A stretch of 38,400 nt of DNA from Thiotrichaceae bacterium (lineage in GTDB: Bacteria; Pseudomonadota; Gammaproteobacteria; Thiotrichales; Thiotrichaceae). A model generated the notes under the pieces. That model saw nothing but the letters and a program-made list of their open reading frames with translations, was not told the DNA's origin and searched no databases. Positions within the stretch are counted from its first letter, which is position 1. Each line of letters opens with the position of its first letter. The translations under genes and the position numbers were made by a program. Shown in pieces: positions 7,055-16,334 of this stretch. Where the stretch lies: NCBI GenBank assembly GCA_015486375.1, contig WFRR01000122.1:1-38400 (forward strand). The letters are read 5' to 3'.

Positions 7055-10000
7055 GCCGCTTTTCCTCTGATTCTGATACTTCTTCTCTGCTTTCGATTAG
7101 CAGATTCTGTACTTTTAATACCACGCTCACGCTGATTAATCGCTATATCAGCATAACCTTTCTGTGTGCCATGCAATGCACTTAATTCTGCTTTTAAGTT
7201 GCGTAGTTCAGCTTCTATTTTTGCATTTTTTTCATTCGTTTTTGCTACTTCAGATGTTAAGTTTTTAATCGCAGCAACTAAACCTGTATTATTGTTATTT
7301 GATCCACTATTGCCGACATTTGTTTTAAAGTAACGCTGAATAGCAAAGCGAGCGGGGGCATCTACAACAATTTCATCTTTGTGCAAATTAGCAAGATAAT
7401 TATCATGAGGTATTCCCTCGCTATTACCCGAGCGATAGCTAGGCGGTGCTGATAATGCACTACCCAGAGAAGATTCTTGAGTCGTTGATGTTTGAGGAAT
7501 TTCAACACCTGCCGCGTTCACTGTGACTATTTGTGGTAAACCATTGTATGTATTGTACCCGCCACCAATAGCCGTAGCAGTTTGCCCCTGATCATTTGTC
7601 GCGCTGTACACTGTTGATGTGTAGTCATTGTAAGTACTGACTGTTTGGCTTATCGTGCCATAGCTTGATGCTGGCACGGGTGCTTGAATTTGTATCGCTT
7701 GTATTGAAGCATTAAGCGCGTCAAATAGTGGAGTTAAAACACTCGATAAATCGGTCGGTAATGACCCTAAACTGCCATTGATGATACTCAACCAAACTTC
7801 TTGATCTAGTGACGATTGATACAATTCACTGATGCGTAAATATTCATTTTTAGCTTGTTCCAGCAAATCTTTTTGAGCTGCGACTAAATCTAGCTGTGGA
7901 TCACGCAAGCTGTCAATTTGATCAGCAACACCTTCTAATCCACCTGTGATTAATTGATAATCAGACTGATATGCAACACTGCTACCGTAAATACTACGCG
8001 ATAGCTCTAGGACTTGTTGCCCTGCTTGTGTTACCAGTGCAGCAGATTCGGGGTTGTTACTGTCGTCTTTTAAACGAGCAAATTCAGCCCGCGCTTCTGC
8101 AAGTTGATCGATGGGGATTAAGGTCGATAAATCTGTGTATTTAAGATCGCTAATGTAATTGCGTATTTCTTTCGCTGTATCTTTTAACGTATCAAATACA
8201 TCAATCTGAGATTCATACGTCTCTGTTAATTCGGATAGGCTATTCTGATAGTTTGTACCGACTGCACTGAGCTGTGATTCAAACAGACTCTGTGTAGCCG
8301 CCTCGGCATCATTCGCGGCTTGCATGCGATTCAAGTCAGTAATCATTGAATCGGTTAAACCTTCTAAGCCGTATTTGTAGTTTTGTAGGGCTTCCTTGCC
8401 GTAACGTAGCTCAATATTCTGTTGTTTTAATTGTTCTTTGTAGCCTTGAAACGCTGCATCGATGCGCTGTGTTTCAGCGAGCGAATCGTTTGCGGCTTTT
8501 AAAGACTCGACATCTTCTATCATCGCGTCTGTGAGGTTTTCAATGCCGTATTGATATAATCTTAGACTTTCCGTGCTAAGTGTTAGCTCTCTGTGTTGCT
8601 GCTCTAATTGCGCCCTGTAATTAGCGTAAATCGTTTCTGTTTCTTTTAATTGTTCTGCTGCACTGATTTGCAATTTAGTCTGCTGCAAGCCTTCGATCAT
8701 CGTTTTTGAGTATTCTTTTTCAGCCCAGATTCTGTTTTGTACCTCAACATCAGTGTGGTTTAACTCATACTGATAATCCTGTAATCCTTTCAGCTCAGCA
8801 TCAAAATTATTGGTAATTTGCTGAGTTTTTTCTAATTCTTTTGCTTTGGTACTTAATGCGCTCAGTGTGCTAATCATCGCAGCAGAGTATTCTTTTTCAG
8901 CCCATGCTCTTTTTTGTGTTTCTTCTGCGCTGTGTGTTAAAGAAAATATCTGACTTTCAAGCGATCTTTTGTCATTCTCATAAGCATCTTGCAGACGTTG
9001 CTGTGCTTGTGCGGCTTCATTCGCAGCTTTTGTGGCTTCATCAGTTGCTGTCGTGGCTTTTTTTGTACTATTAGCTGACTTTTTTGCAGCATCTTGAGCT
9101 GAGAACAACGTACTATTGAGCTTCTCTACGCCTGCAATTGCATCCTTTGTCCAACCTTCAGATGACCATGCTTGCTCTCTAAAATCTTTATCGCTTAATG
9201 TTATTTTGTCTGTACTATTTTGAATCGTATTGCTTGTAGCTATCACTGCATCTTGAACACTGCCCAGCTTACCCGTCAATAAATGAATACCTTCACCTAT
9301 TCCCTCGACCACAGTTCCCACTGAACGCGAATCAACTAGCAGTTGCGCCGATTTTATATCATAAAGGTCATTAATATCAGCTATATCTACGTCAGAAGCT
9401 CCTAATTCTGTCGCTGCGTCAATTGCATCTGTTCTAGCAACATTAAGTCGTTCAACAGCAAATGTGCGCTTATCTGTCGTGAGTTTTTGATACTCTAGTC
9501 GAACACCTGACATCATTGTTTGCAAGCTGTTAGCGGTGCTACCTAACTGAGTTAGAACAGGAATAAAAGCACTCAATGAAGCATAAGAAGATTGTCCAGC
9601 GGCAGTTGTTCGGTCCAGTCCTTCTATTAAGTCTCTAAGACTTTCAACTGTTGTAATTTGCGTACCATGTTGCTGATTTAACAGTGTCAGGTCATCAACG
9701 GCTTGATTGTAAATAATCGCTTTTTGCTCAGATTCTGAATAAAGCAAACTTGTATAAGCATCTGTTAAGCTTCCCAGAGTGACTAAAGCGGGAATATAAG
9801 CACTCAGTGCGACATAAGATTCTTGCCCTGCTGCTGTTGTTAAATCTAGACCTTGAATTACATCTTTCAAGGTTTCTGCTGTGTATATGCTTGTATCATT
9901 TTGCTGATTTAAGAGTGATAAATTATCAAAAGACTGATCTATTAACGCTTGTTTTTGCTCAGATTCAGACCACAAGGAGCTATAATATACTGATGATATT

Positions 10001-13000
10001 TGACTTAAATTATCAAGACCGCCCGCTGTTGTTACGAATGAATTCGCTGCATCAATTGCATTCATACCTGTCAAACCAAATTGCAAACCAAGCTGTTCCG
10101 ATATTTGCGTAACACCTTCAACTTCACCGTAAACCCGCCCCAGCGTCTCAGCTAAGTTTTCACCTAAAATTGCATATTGATCAAAGTCAGACCCGATAAC
10201 ACCCTCGAATATCCCGCTTAATGTATTACTCAGCCATTCTTGAATCCGCTTAGTCGCTTCATCTTCGCTAACTTGTTCACCGTTTTCGGTGAGTTGTATG
10301 CGATCAAATTCTTCAACTGAAGCTTGCGATAAGCTAGAACCGAACTCTTGGATGACGCTACGTAAACCTTGCTCCGCCTGTGCCGCACCGAGATCAACGT
10401 TTTGAAACTCGCTTAAACCTGCAATTAAGCTTGCTTGTGTCTCATTAACTTGCGTTGCAACAACGCTTTCTGCAAAGCCTGCAACACCCGTGTCTACAGC
10501 TTCTAAACCTGAATGCAACCCTTCGACAACACTTGCTGCTGACTCATAACCGAAATACTCACTTACCTCAATCATGCTATCTAATGCGCTGTCAAATTGT
10601 GTTTGCAGTGCATCTTTAATTTGTTGCTGTGTATCTGATAAATCTGCGTTGTATTCTGTCCAGTCCTTAGCTTTTTTGATCCATCCACCATCTTTATGCT
10701 TGTCTTGGAACGTTTGCATTTCAACTTGACCACCAGATAATCCAAGTGATAAACCTGACGCGTTATCTGTTGTTTGACCGCCAAACAGCCCGCCGAGAGC
10801 CGCACCTGCTAGCCCGCCGATCACTGCACCGACTGGACCGCCAATTGCCAGGCCTGCCATCGCGCCGCCTGCGCCGCCAATGCCGCCGTATGTACCTTTT
10901 TGCCCCCAGTTTCCTAGAATTCCGCCGATTGCACCTGCTGCACCGAATGCTAGATTTGAGGTGCTAACCCCCGCAGAGAATGTTTTACCTGCTGCATACC
11001 CGAATTTATCAGCAAAACCAACAATGCCTTCGCCGATTGAGTTTCCAAATACTAAACCACCCTTACCAAATATATTGCTACTTTTTCCTAAAAATCCACC
11101 CACACCCCCCAAGCTGCCCACGCCGCTCTGTGGAGCAGGAACACCGCCCGATCCGCCTGCAAAGCTACCTATAACAGATTGAGTGATACCACCTGTAAAC
11201 GGCTGAATCAGCGGTTGTAAGATGTTTTTAGCAAAATAAGACTTTATATCACCCCACCAGTTTTTAAGAATATCGCCCCATGATTCTGTGCCACCCATTA
11301 ACTTATCAGCAATGCTTTCAGATAGATCATCGCCAATGCTAGCAATTTCTTCTGCTGTTTTTTTAGCTTCTTCTATGCGTTTTTTATCAGCTTCAACTTG
11401 TTTCTCTGCTGCTGTGACTACATCGTAACGTGCCATAACCTCTGCTTGTAGCACTGGATTTAGATTTTCTTGTGAAACCTTTAGTGCTTTATAAGCACGC
11501 TCTGATAACGTTAATTTTGCAAATTGATCATCAAGACTTTTTAGCTGATCTTTGTAATATTTTTGCGATTCTTTCTTAAGTTTATTACTCTCTTCGATTG
11601 CCTTGTTAACATCTTTTAATGCTAACAACTCTTTAATCATCGCAGGTTCTAAGCCCTGTTTTTCTTTTTTAAATGCGTAAGCCGCCTCTTTACCTTTTAC
11701 CAGTTCTATATAATGCGCTTCTAGTGCGATTTTTTCATTTTCAAACGCTTTTTGAATACGTTCGTGTTCCTTAGCTAAATCACTTGTCGCTTTTTTAGCA
11801 GCTTTTTGTGCATCTGTTAGTTTGTTGGTAGCTTTCTTGTTTTTTTCAGCTTCTTTTGCTGCGGCTTCCATTGCGCCTGTCGCTTTTGAATGTGTCTTAA
11901 CGCTATTTTCTATCGTCTTGTTAGCAATGCGGGTTGCTTTTTCTAGGTCTTTAAATTGTTTTTCAGCTTTGTAAAACTCATTATTTAATTCTGCTTGAGC
12001 TTGTTTATTTTCAAGTGCAACCACTCGATCTTTTTTAGCTGTCTCTATTTTTAATGCTGACTGGTAATTTGATTCATTTAGATTTAGATTATTCTGTATT
12101 ATTTCCGCGTTATTCTCAGCTAACTGATTTTTATAATTTTCTGTTTCTTTCGCTGCTCTCGCTTGAGCTTCAGCAACATTACCCATTGAATCTGCGTAGG
12201 CTTGAGCTTTAGCGTTAGCCTCTGCTGCCATATCGGTTGCACCAACAGCAGATAAGATGCTTGCTCTTGCATTCTCTAATTTTGCAAATGCACCCAGAAG
12301 AAAATCAACAGCATAAGCACCTGCCACCTTCAAACTATTCATGACTACACTCCAGCCATGACCTATGTGTAAAAACCCATTACTCAGCCTTAACCCCATA
12401 TTACTAAAGAAGGTGCTAACTTCTGATACGGCTATAGAACCGTATTCACTCAACATAGTAAATACCACACTGGCATTTAATGGTAAATCAAGTAGAGAGT
12501 TAATAATACCTTGGATGCTTAGCGAATAATCGCGCTCGTTTTCGATTGCGGATACCTGAATAATGGAATTTACAAGCCCAATCGCACTATCAACATTCGT
12601 AACAATATCGCTTAATCCTGACGAAATATTATCAAACATATCCAGCCAAGCCGAAAAATCATTAGCAAGTTCATCACCGAATTGTCCACTTGCAATTTCA
12701 GAAGCTAATTGCCCAATTGAATCAATAAATTCATCAATTGATTCGCGGTGATTATCAATCCAATCCGCAATTTCTGGAGCAAAAGCAACAGCTATTTCAC
12801 TGCCCATCAGACTAGCTTCTTTACCTACGCCCGTCATTGCTGATTTTAAGTTTTTAAGTTCAGTGTACGCCCTTGAGTAAAGGTCAGCTTCTTCAGACGT
12901 ATTAAACAACTTTCTTTTTTCGGCAATACGCCGAATCTCTTCCAGCGCGACTGCATTATCTTTAAGTATGGGTAGAAGCTTGGAGGCATCATTTGCAAGT

Positions 13001-13587
13001 GCCTCCATTAAAAATACTTCTTCATTTTTCGATAAATCGCTGGTTTTCTCTAATGCCTCATTAATTTTTAATAAGATTTTATCAGGACTTAGGTTTACCA
13101 ACTCTTGAATATCAAGATTTAACTTTTCAAAAATATCTTTCGCTTCACCGCCGCCCGTTGTCGCAAAATCGCCAATCTTATCAGCAACATCTTGCATAAT
13201 ATCGCGCATCTTCTCGCCGTTAAGATTGACCTTTTCGCCCGCCATTTGCCAGAGTTGCATTTGCTCAGTCGCTACACCAAGCTGACTTTGTGTATTTTCT
13301 AGACTATTGTTTAACTCAATAAAATCCTGAGTTGTTTTAGCAATAGCCAGCACACCGCCCGTCATGGATAAGCCCGTCATAGCTGCACTCAATCCAAGCA
13401 CTCTTGAGCGCAGAAGCTCCGCTGCTACTGCTGATTCTCTTAATCTTTGATTATGTCGCGCCCATTCCGCCCGTGAGCGACTAGTTGAGGCTTGCAAGGT
13501 AGTCAGATCACCGCGCAGACGATCAAAAGCAAGCATATCACCTATACGGGTAATGCCTACTTCGATATTTGTGCGGAGTGATGCCAT
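7051..13587 (-). CDS. Tail tape measure protein, 2178 aa
   Basis: 2178 residues, by far the largest gene, lying between the G/GT chaperone genes and the tail tip genes as in lambda-like phages. The N-terminal 60 residues are helical with a hydrophobic stretch (L-S-A-A-M-T-G-L-S-M-T-G-G-V-L-A-I-A). Long coiled coils follow. A Gly/Ala-rich glycine-zipper region at about residues 790-940 could form membrane-inserting helices during DNA entry. Two internal duplications are visible: a 77-residue pair with S-E-S-E-Q-K and T-T-A-A-G-Q (about 1200-1345), and copies with W-A-E-K-E-Y-S spaced 59 residues apart, followed by further copies of about 60 residues. The C-terminus has L-H-K-D-E-I-V-V-D-A-P-A-R, a common tape measure ending. 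At about 0.15 nm per residue the length would predict a tail near 320 nm, if the whole chain spans the tube. Confidence 0.92.
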   Translation of the reverse strand: MASLRTNIEVGITRIGDMLAFDRLRGDLTTLQASTSRSRAEWARHNQRLRESAVAAELLRSRVLGLSAAMTGLSMTGGVLAIAKTTQDFIELNNSLENTQSQLGVATEQMQLWQMAGEKVNLNGEKMRDIMQDVADKIGDFATTGGGEAKDIFEKLNLDIQELVNLSPDKILLKINEALEKTSDLSKNEEVFLMEALANDASKLLPILKDNAVALEEIRRIAEKRKLFNTSEEADLYSRAYTELKNLKSAMTGVGKEASLMGSEIAVAFAPEIADWIDNHRESIDEFIDSIGQLASEIASGQFGDELANDFSAWLDMFDNISSGLSDIVTNVDSAIGLVNSIIQVSAIENERDYSLSIQGIINSLLDLPLNASVVFTMLSEYGSIAVSEVSTFFSNMGLRLSNGFLHIGHGWSVVMNSLKVAGAYAVDFLLGAFAKLENARASILSAVGATDMAAEANAKAQAYADSMGNVAEAQARAAKETENYKNQLAENNAEIIQNNLNLNESNYQSALKIETAKKDRVVALENKQAQAELNNEFYKAEKQFKDLEKATRIANKTIENSVKTHSKATGAMEAAAKEAEKNKKATNKLTDAQKAAKKATSDLAKEHERIQKAFENEKIALEAHYIELVKGKEAAYAFKKEKQGLEPAMIKELLALKDVNKAIEESNKLKKESQKYYKDQLKSLDDQFAKLTLSERAYKALKVSQENLNPVLQAEVMARYDVVTAAEKQVEADKKRIEEAKKTAEEIASIGDDLSESIADKLMGGTESWGDILKNWWGDIKSYFAKNILQPLIQPFTGGITQSVIGSFAGGSGGVPAPQSGVGSLGGVGGFLGKSSNIFGKGGLVFGNSIGEGIVGFADKFGYAAGKTFSAGVSTSNLAFGAAGAIGGILGNWGQKGTYGGIGGAGGAMAGLAIGGPVGAVIGGLAGAALGGLFGGQTTDNASGLSLGLSGGQVEMQTFQDKHKDGGWIKKAKDWTEYNADLSDTQQQIKDALQTQFDSALDSMIEVSEYFGYESAASVVEGLHSGLEAVDTGVAGFAESVVATQVNETQASLIAGLSEFQNVDLGAAQAEQGLRSVIQEFGSSLSQASVEEFDRIQLTENGEQVSEDEATKRIQEWLSNTLSGIFEGVIGSDFDQYAILGENLAETLGRVYGEVEGVTQISEQLGLQFGLTGMNAIDAANSFVTTAGGLDNLSQISSVYYSSLWSESEQKQALIDQSFDNLSLLNQQNDTSIYTAETLKDVIQGLDLTTAAGQESYVALSAYIPALVTLGSLTDAYTSLLYSESEQKAIIYNQAVDDLTLLNQQHGTQITTVESLRDLIEGLDRTTAAGQSSYASLSAFIPVLTQLGSTANSLQTMMSGVRLEYQKLTTDKRTFAVERLNVARTDAIDAATELGASDVDIADINDLYDIKSAQLLVDSRSVGTVVEGIGEGIHLLTGKLGSVQDAVIATSNTIQNSTDKITLSDKDFREQAWSSEGWTKDAIAGVEKLNSTLFSAQDAAKKSANSTKKATTATDEATKAANEAAQAQQRLQDAYENDKRSLESQIFSLTHSAEETQKRAWAEKEYSAAMISTLSALSTKAKELEKTQQITNNFDAELKGLQDYQYELNHTDVEVQNRIWAEKEYSKTMIEGLQQTKLQISAAEQLKETETIYANYRAQLEQQHRELTLSTESLRLYQYGIENLTDAMIEDVESLKAANDSLAETQRIDAAFQGYKEQLKQQNIELRYGKEALQNYKYGLEGLTDSMITDLNRMQAANDAEAATQSLFESQLSAVGTNYQNSLSELTETYESQIDVFDTLKDTAKEIRNYISDLKYTDLSTLIPIDQLAEARAEFARLKDDSNNPESAALVTQAGQQVLELSRSIYGSSVAYQSDYQLITGGLEGVADQIDSLRDPQLDLVAAQKDLLEQAKNEYLRISELYQSSLDQEVWLSIINGSLGSLPTDLSSVLTPLFDALNASIQAIQIQAPVPASSYGTISQTVSTYNDYTSTVYSATNDQGQTATAIGGGYNTYNGLPQIVTVNAAGVEIPQTSTTQESSLGSALSAPPSYRSGNSEGIPHDNYLANLHKDEIVVDAPARFAIQRYFKTNVGNSGSNNNNTGLVAAIKNLTSEVAKTNEKNAKIEAELRNLKAELSALHGTQKGYADIAINQRERGIKSTESANRKQRRSIRIRGKAA

Positions 13588-13632
13588 TAGTTATTTTCCA
13601 TTAAAATCAATAAATACAAGGAATAGAAAACT

Positions 13633-13976
13633 TTATTGCAAGCCATTTGCAATTTCTCTGACACGCCAAAAAACATCCTTAGCTTGTTTTTTTGTAAATC
13701 CGTCTATTTTTAAGCCGTATTGAATTTGCATATAATTAAGTCTCGTTGTGCCATTAATATCTGTGTCAAATAATGCTGATCCGTGCGAAAAGAACCATTT
13801 TACAGCGATCGTATTACCATATAAAACCTCAAATTCGTCGATGTTTTGTGATTTTCTTTCGTGTTGTTTTAAGTGCCGTGAATCCACACCCCAGCTCTTT
13901 AAATCATCCGTATCAATATCACGATCAGCAGCATTATCTTGAGATTTTCCTGATAAAATTTTCCCTATTTTCCGTA
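13633..13976 (-). CDS. T part of the G-T tail assembly chaperone (DUF1799-like), made by -1 frameshift
   Basis: Open frame that continues gene 13965-14387 after a -1 slip at 13977-13983. It contains 114 codons with no stop and runs L-R-K-I-G-K-I-L-S-G ... to A-N-G-L-Q. From about the GTG at 13887 it reads like a DUF1799-type tail chaperone C-terminal domain (V-L-Y-G-N-T-I-A-V-K-W-F-F-S-H-G and L-N-Y-M-Q-I-Q-Y-G-L). The fused product would be about 251 residues (137 + 114). In lambda the GT fusion bridges the tape measure and the tail tube protein; the tape measure gene follows here too. An independent start at GTG 13887 is possible but lacks a clear ribosome binding site. Confidence 0.75.
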
Positions 13977-14387
13977 GTTTTTTCTTTCTAGCTCTCGCAT
14001 CATTCTTTTTGCATCAACACCTGATGATAAACGCATTAAATAAGCATTCCAGTCTTCCCAAATTGCCCAAAAAAGCTCATGGTAATCAAAAACATCACTC
14101 AATGTTTCAGAGTCAATTATCAATTTTTCGCCACCTTCACCTGTTAGATTCCAGCTATCTAAGTGATTGATTAACTTGTCATTTAGGTAGATCGTCATGC
14201 CTTCTATACGCACTTCGCTTATTTCGTCACCCACCATCTCAAACATTTCTTTCTTTTCATCAACAAGTTTTGTTGCAGCTCTTATGCCGAGATAGCCATA
14301 AGTTAATCTTAATTTATCGATAACTTTGCCATTGTTATCTTTAATGAGAGCTTCACTCGTAAATGTCTTTTTCTTTTGAAATTTCAT
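13965..14387 (-). CDS. Tail assembly chaperone G-like
   Basis: 140 residues between the tail tube gene and the tape measure gene, the position of lambda gpG. The sequence starts M-K-F-Q-K-K-K-T-F-T-S-E-A-L and ends in a helical segment (M-M-R-E-L-E-R-K-N-Y-G-K) whose codons include the slippery heptamer. The protein is small and acidic to neutral, with no membrane segment. Family homology to gpG is inferred from position, size and the frameshift architecture, not from a motif. It would coat the tape measure protein during tail assembly. Confidence 0.75.
   Translation of the reverse strand: MKFQKKKTFTSEALIKDNNGKVIDKLRLTYGYLGIRAATKLVDEKKEMFEMVGDEISEVRIEGMTIYLNDKLINHLDSWNLTGEGGEKLIIDSETLSDVFDYHELFWAIWEDWNAYLMRLSSGVDAKRMMRELERKNYGK
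13977..13983 (-). promoter_or_regulatory. Programmed -1 ribosomal frameshift site A AAA AAC
   Basis: On the minus strand codons AGA-AAA-AAC contain the in-phase heptamer A_AAA_AAC (X_XXY_YYZ), four codons before the TAG of the G-like gene. A -1 slip enters exactly the frame of the DUF1799-like open frame, which has no stop up to 13633. A purine-rich GAGAG lies about eight bases upstream and may act as an internal stimulator. No strong downstream hairpin is obvious by eye. Confidence 0.8.
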
Positions 14388-14416
14388 GTGTATTTATATT
14401 CCATTAATTAATTGCA

Positions 14417-15394
14417 TTAAAACAAAGTAAGAACAGGCTTTTTGAGGCACGTAAACGACAATTCTTTACCTAATGTTCCATCCGATAAGTCCGTATCTTT
14501 AACGCCGTGAATTTGTATCTCTTCACAAGAAATTCTCTGTGTATTGCCTGCGCTTGTGCCGTGTTCCATTAGTAGTGACACGCGGGTTATTTTTTCGTGA
14601 GACTCTGCAATTTCGTAAATGTGAAATTCTTTATCCCAATCGGGTTCTTTAATTGTTAAAGAACCTTCAATAGGTTTTGGTTTTAAACGAGTGCGATCAC
14701 AATTTACTGCATTCGTGCGACTGACTTCAAAGCCGCTATAATTTGAGATTGTCATTGCGTGCAAACAAACATCTTTACCCATAATCTGTGCAACAGGTGT
14801 ATTACTTGTCCCGATAGGTAAGGGGTCGGCTTGATCCGTGTAATCAAATACTATTTTGGGAATGCTCTCTTCGACGGGGCGAATGTATTCACCTGTTATA
14901 TCCACGAATTTAAATAATGGATCCTCCTCAGCCTTCCATTCTATGCCAACATAACCCCGTGCGGCTAAAATTGGATAACGACGGTAGCGTTTTTCGCTTG
15001 CTTGATCACCCCTGCCTACTAATCGACGAAACATAACCGTTATGCTATCTACATCAGCTGAATCAGCAATTAAATAGTCATATCCGCCCTGAGGATTTGC
15101 AGCACGATTGAGTCCACAAGCTCTAAGCAAGTCATCAATCGCAGGGATATTATTAATATCACCGCTACCTGCAAAGTCGCAATCAAAGCTAATTTTACTA
15201 TGCTGCCCCGTGGTCACAGTCGTTTGGTATCTGCCGTCGTCGCCGTTGTATTCGCGTTTTTTTGTATTACCTTCATAAATACCGGGCGATAGATTACGGG
15301 TACGGTAAAGCTTCAGGGTGGTAGATTCCGTTCCTTCCGTTTGCTCTATTCCTGCAACGATAAATTTGGAAAGACTTTCAATATCCGTGGGCAT
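14417..15394 (-). CDS. Major tail tube protein
   Basis: 325 residues. The gene lies directly upstream of the G/GT pair, which is the conserved place for the tail tube protein. The N-terminus (I-V-A-G-I-E-Q-T-E-G-T-E-S-T-T-L-K-L-Y-R) and the central part (D-G-R-Y-Q-T-T-V-T-T-G-Q-H-S-K-I-S-F-D-C-D-F) look like the beta-sandwich of siphoviral tube proteins with an early Asp-rich loop. No membrane segment. It would polymerise into the tail tube around the tape measure. Family is inferred from synteny and general sequence character. Confidence 0.75.
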   Translation of the reverse strand: MPTDIESLSKFIVAGIEQTEGTESTTLKLYRTRNLSPGIYEGNTKKREYNGDDGRYQTTVTTGQHSKISFDCDFAGSGDINNIPAIDDLLRACGLNRAANPQGGYDYLIADSADVDSITVMFRRLVGRGDQASEKRYRRYPILAARGYVGIEWKAEEDPLFKFVDITGEYIRPVEESIPKIVFDYTDQADPLPIGTSNTPVAQIMGKDVCLHAMTISNYSGFEVSRTNAVNCDRTRLKPKPIEGSLTIKEPDWDKEFHIYEIAESHEKITRVSLLMEHGTSAGNTQRISCEEIQIHGVKDTDLSDGTLGKELSFTCLKKPVLTLF

Positions 15395-15408
15395 TGTAGT
15401 ACTCCTTG

Positions 15409-15573
15409 CTACTTATTTTTAAGTTTATCTACAGGGACAACGGGGGGTATTTTATCTTTATTTGTCACTGCTTGATCTGTTTGTTGGTTTAAGTCCTTTT
15501 TTCCAAAGGGCTTAGGTTCGGTTTGATGTTTGATGGTGTAACCCTGTTCTTTTGTGCCTTCTAGTACTGCCAT
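15409..15573 (-). CDS. Small basic tail-region protein, 54 aa
   Basis: The ATG at 15571-15573 opens a 54-residue frame ending with TAG at 15409-15411. It starts M-A-V-L-E-G-T-K-E-Q-G-Y-T and ends V-P-V-D-K-L-K-N-K. It is Lys, Gln and Pro rich and probably unstructured. It fits tightly between the tail terminator gene (stop 8 bases upstream) and the tail tube gene. AAGTAGG lies upstream as a possible ribosome binding site. Unknown function; small peptides at this place occur in several phage tail operons. Confidence 0.6.
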   Translation of the reverse strand: MAVLEGTKEQGYTIKHQTEPKPFGKKDLNQQTDQAVTNKDKIPPVVPVDKLKNK

Positions 15574-15581
15574 GCTTATGC

Positions 15582-16334
15582 CTACTTGATTGATGGGATT
15601 CTGTGTGTATCGACATAGCGTTCAATGCGACAAAATAAGCCACCACCGATGTCTGTTATCTTTCCGTCTTTAAAAGATAAAGCTGTGACGCTATCCCTAA
15701 TGGTTTTGCCGATTAATAAGGTTTGCACCTGATCAATTAGATGATCCAGTGCGCTTTCTGATGCTGCCATAATAACAATCGTATAAAGATTTCTGATACG
15801 TTGTCGTATGCAGTTTCCCGTGTAAGGCGACTCGTCGGCTGTAGCATTGGGATACAGCACAGCAATAGCATTACTAGACTGATTTTCAGTAACACCCAAC
15901 GGATAGCTAATTTCTAACTCAATCGCAAAATGATAAAGTTTCTCTTCGGGTTCATAGCTACCGCTGCTTATATCGATAGCATTCATACCTGCTTCCGCTT
16001 CAATTGCATTCGTGATTTTGTCAGCAATCGCACTCAGCGTATCAATATTTTTATCTCGTAAAACAACAAAAAAACGCACGATATGCGCGACTTCTACTGT
16101 GTTAACAACCACCGCATCTGCTGAGCCTAGACTATAAACGCAATCAGGATAGCTGCGCTGTTCGTGCGATGTGACAGGATGCACTTGCTCGGCATTCAAA
16201 TGCTGCGTTAATAGTTCATATAAACGTGCGGAGGCGGGTTTAATCTTTGAGCTACGATCATTATAAATACCGCTGATAACGGGTACACCAATCACTGACA
16301 AAAGCGAGGCGATGGCACTGGTTTGGCTACTCAT
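15582..16334 (-). CDS. Tail terminator / tail completion protein
   Basis: 250 residues, between the gp10-like gene and the tail tube gene, where tail terminator proteins (lambda gpU type) are encoded. The sequence has alternating helix and beta segments. Both halves contain a similar pattern of hydrophobic beta strands next to a helix: V-E-V-A-H-I-V-R-F-F-V-V-L-R-D with I-A-D-K-I-T-N-A-I-E-A in the first, L-Y-T-I-V-I-M-A with L-D-H-L-I-D-Q-V-Q-T-L-L in the second. This could mean two copies of the terminator fold in one chain. The end (C-R-I-E-R-Y-V-D-T-H-R-I-P-S-I) resembles gp37-like tail proteins. Moderate confidence. Confidence 0.55.
   Translation of the reverse strand: MSSQTSAIASLLSVIGVPVISGIYNDRSSKIKPASARLYELLTQHLNAEQVHPVTSHEQRSYPDCVYSLGSADAVVVNTVEVAHIVRFFVVLRDKNIDTLSAIADKITNAIEAEAGMNAIDISSGSYEPEEKLYHFAIELEISYPLGVTENQSSNAIAVLYPNATADESPYTGNCIRQRIRNLYTIVIMAASESALDHLIDQVQTLLIGKTIRDSVTALSFKDGKITDIGGGLFCRIERYVDTHRIPSIK

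Noticed and set aside
10746-11182. Plus-strand frames rich in Pro, Leu and Arg
   Set aside because: They are the antisense of the Gly/Ala-rich segment of the tape measure gene; the bias follows from that.
13633-13887. Independent gene for the DUF1799-like protein starting at GTG 13887
   Set aside because: No clear ribosome binding site, and the frame is open back to an in-phase slippery heptamer, so a frameshift fusion is the better reading.
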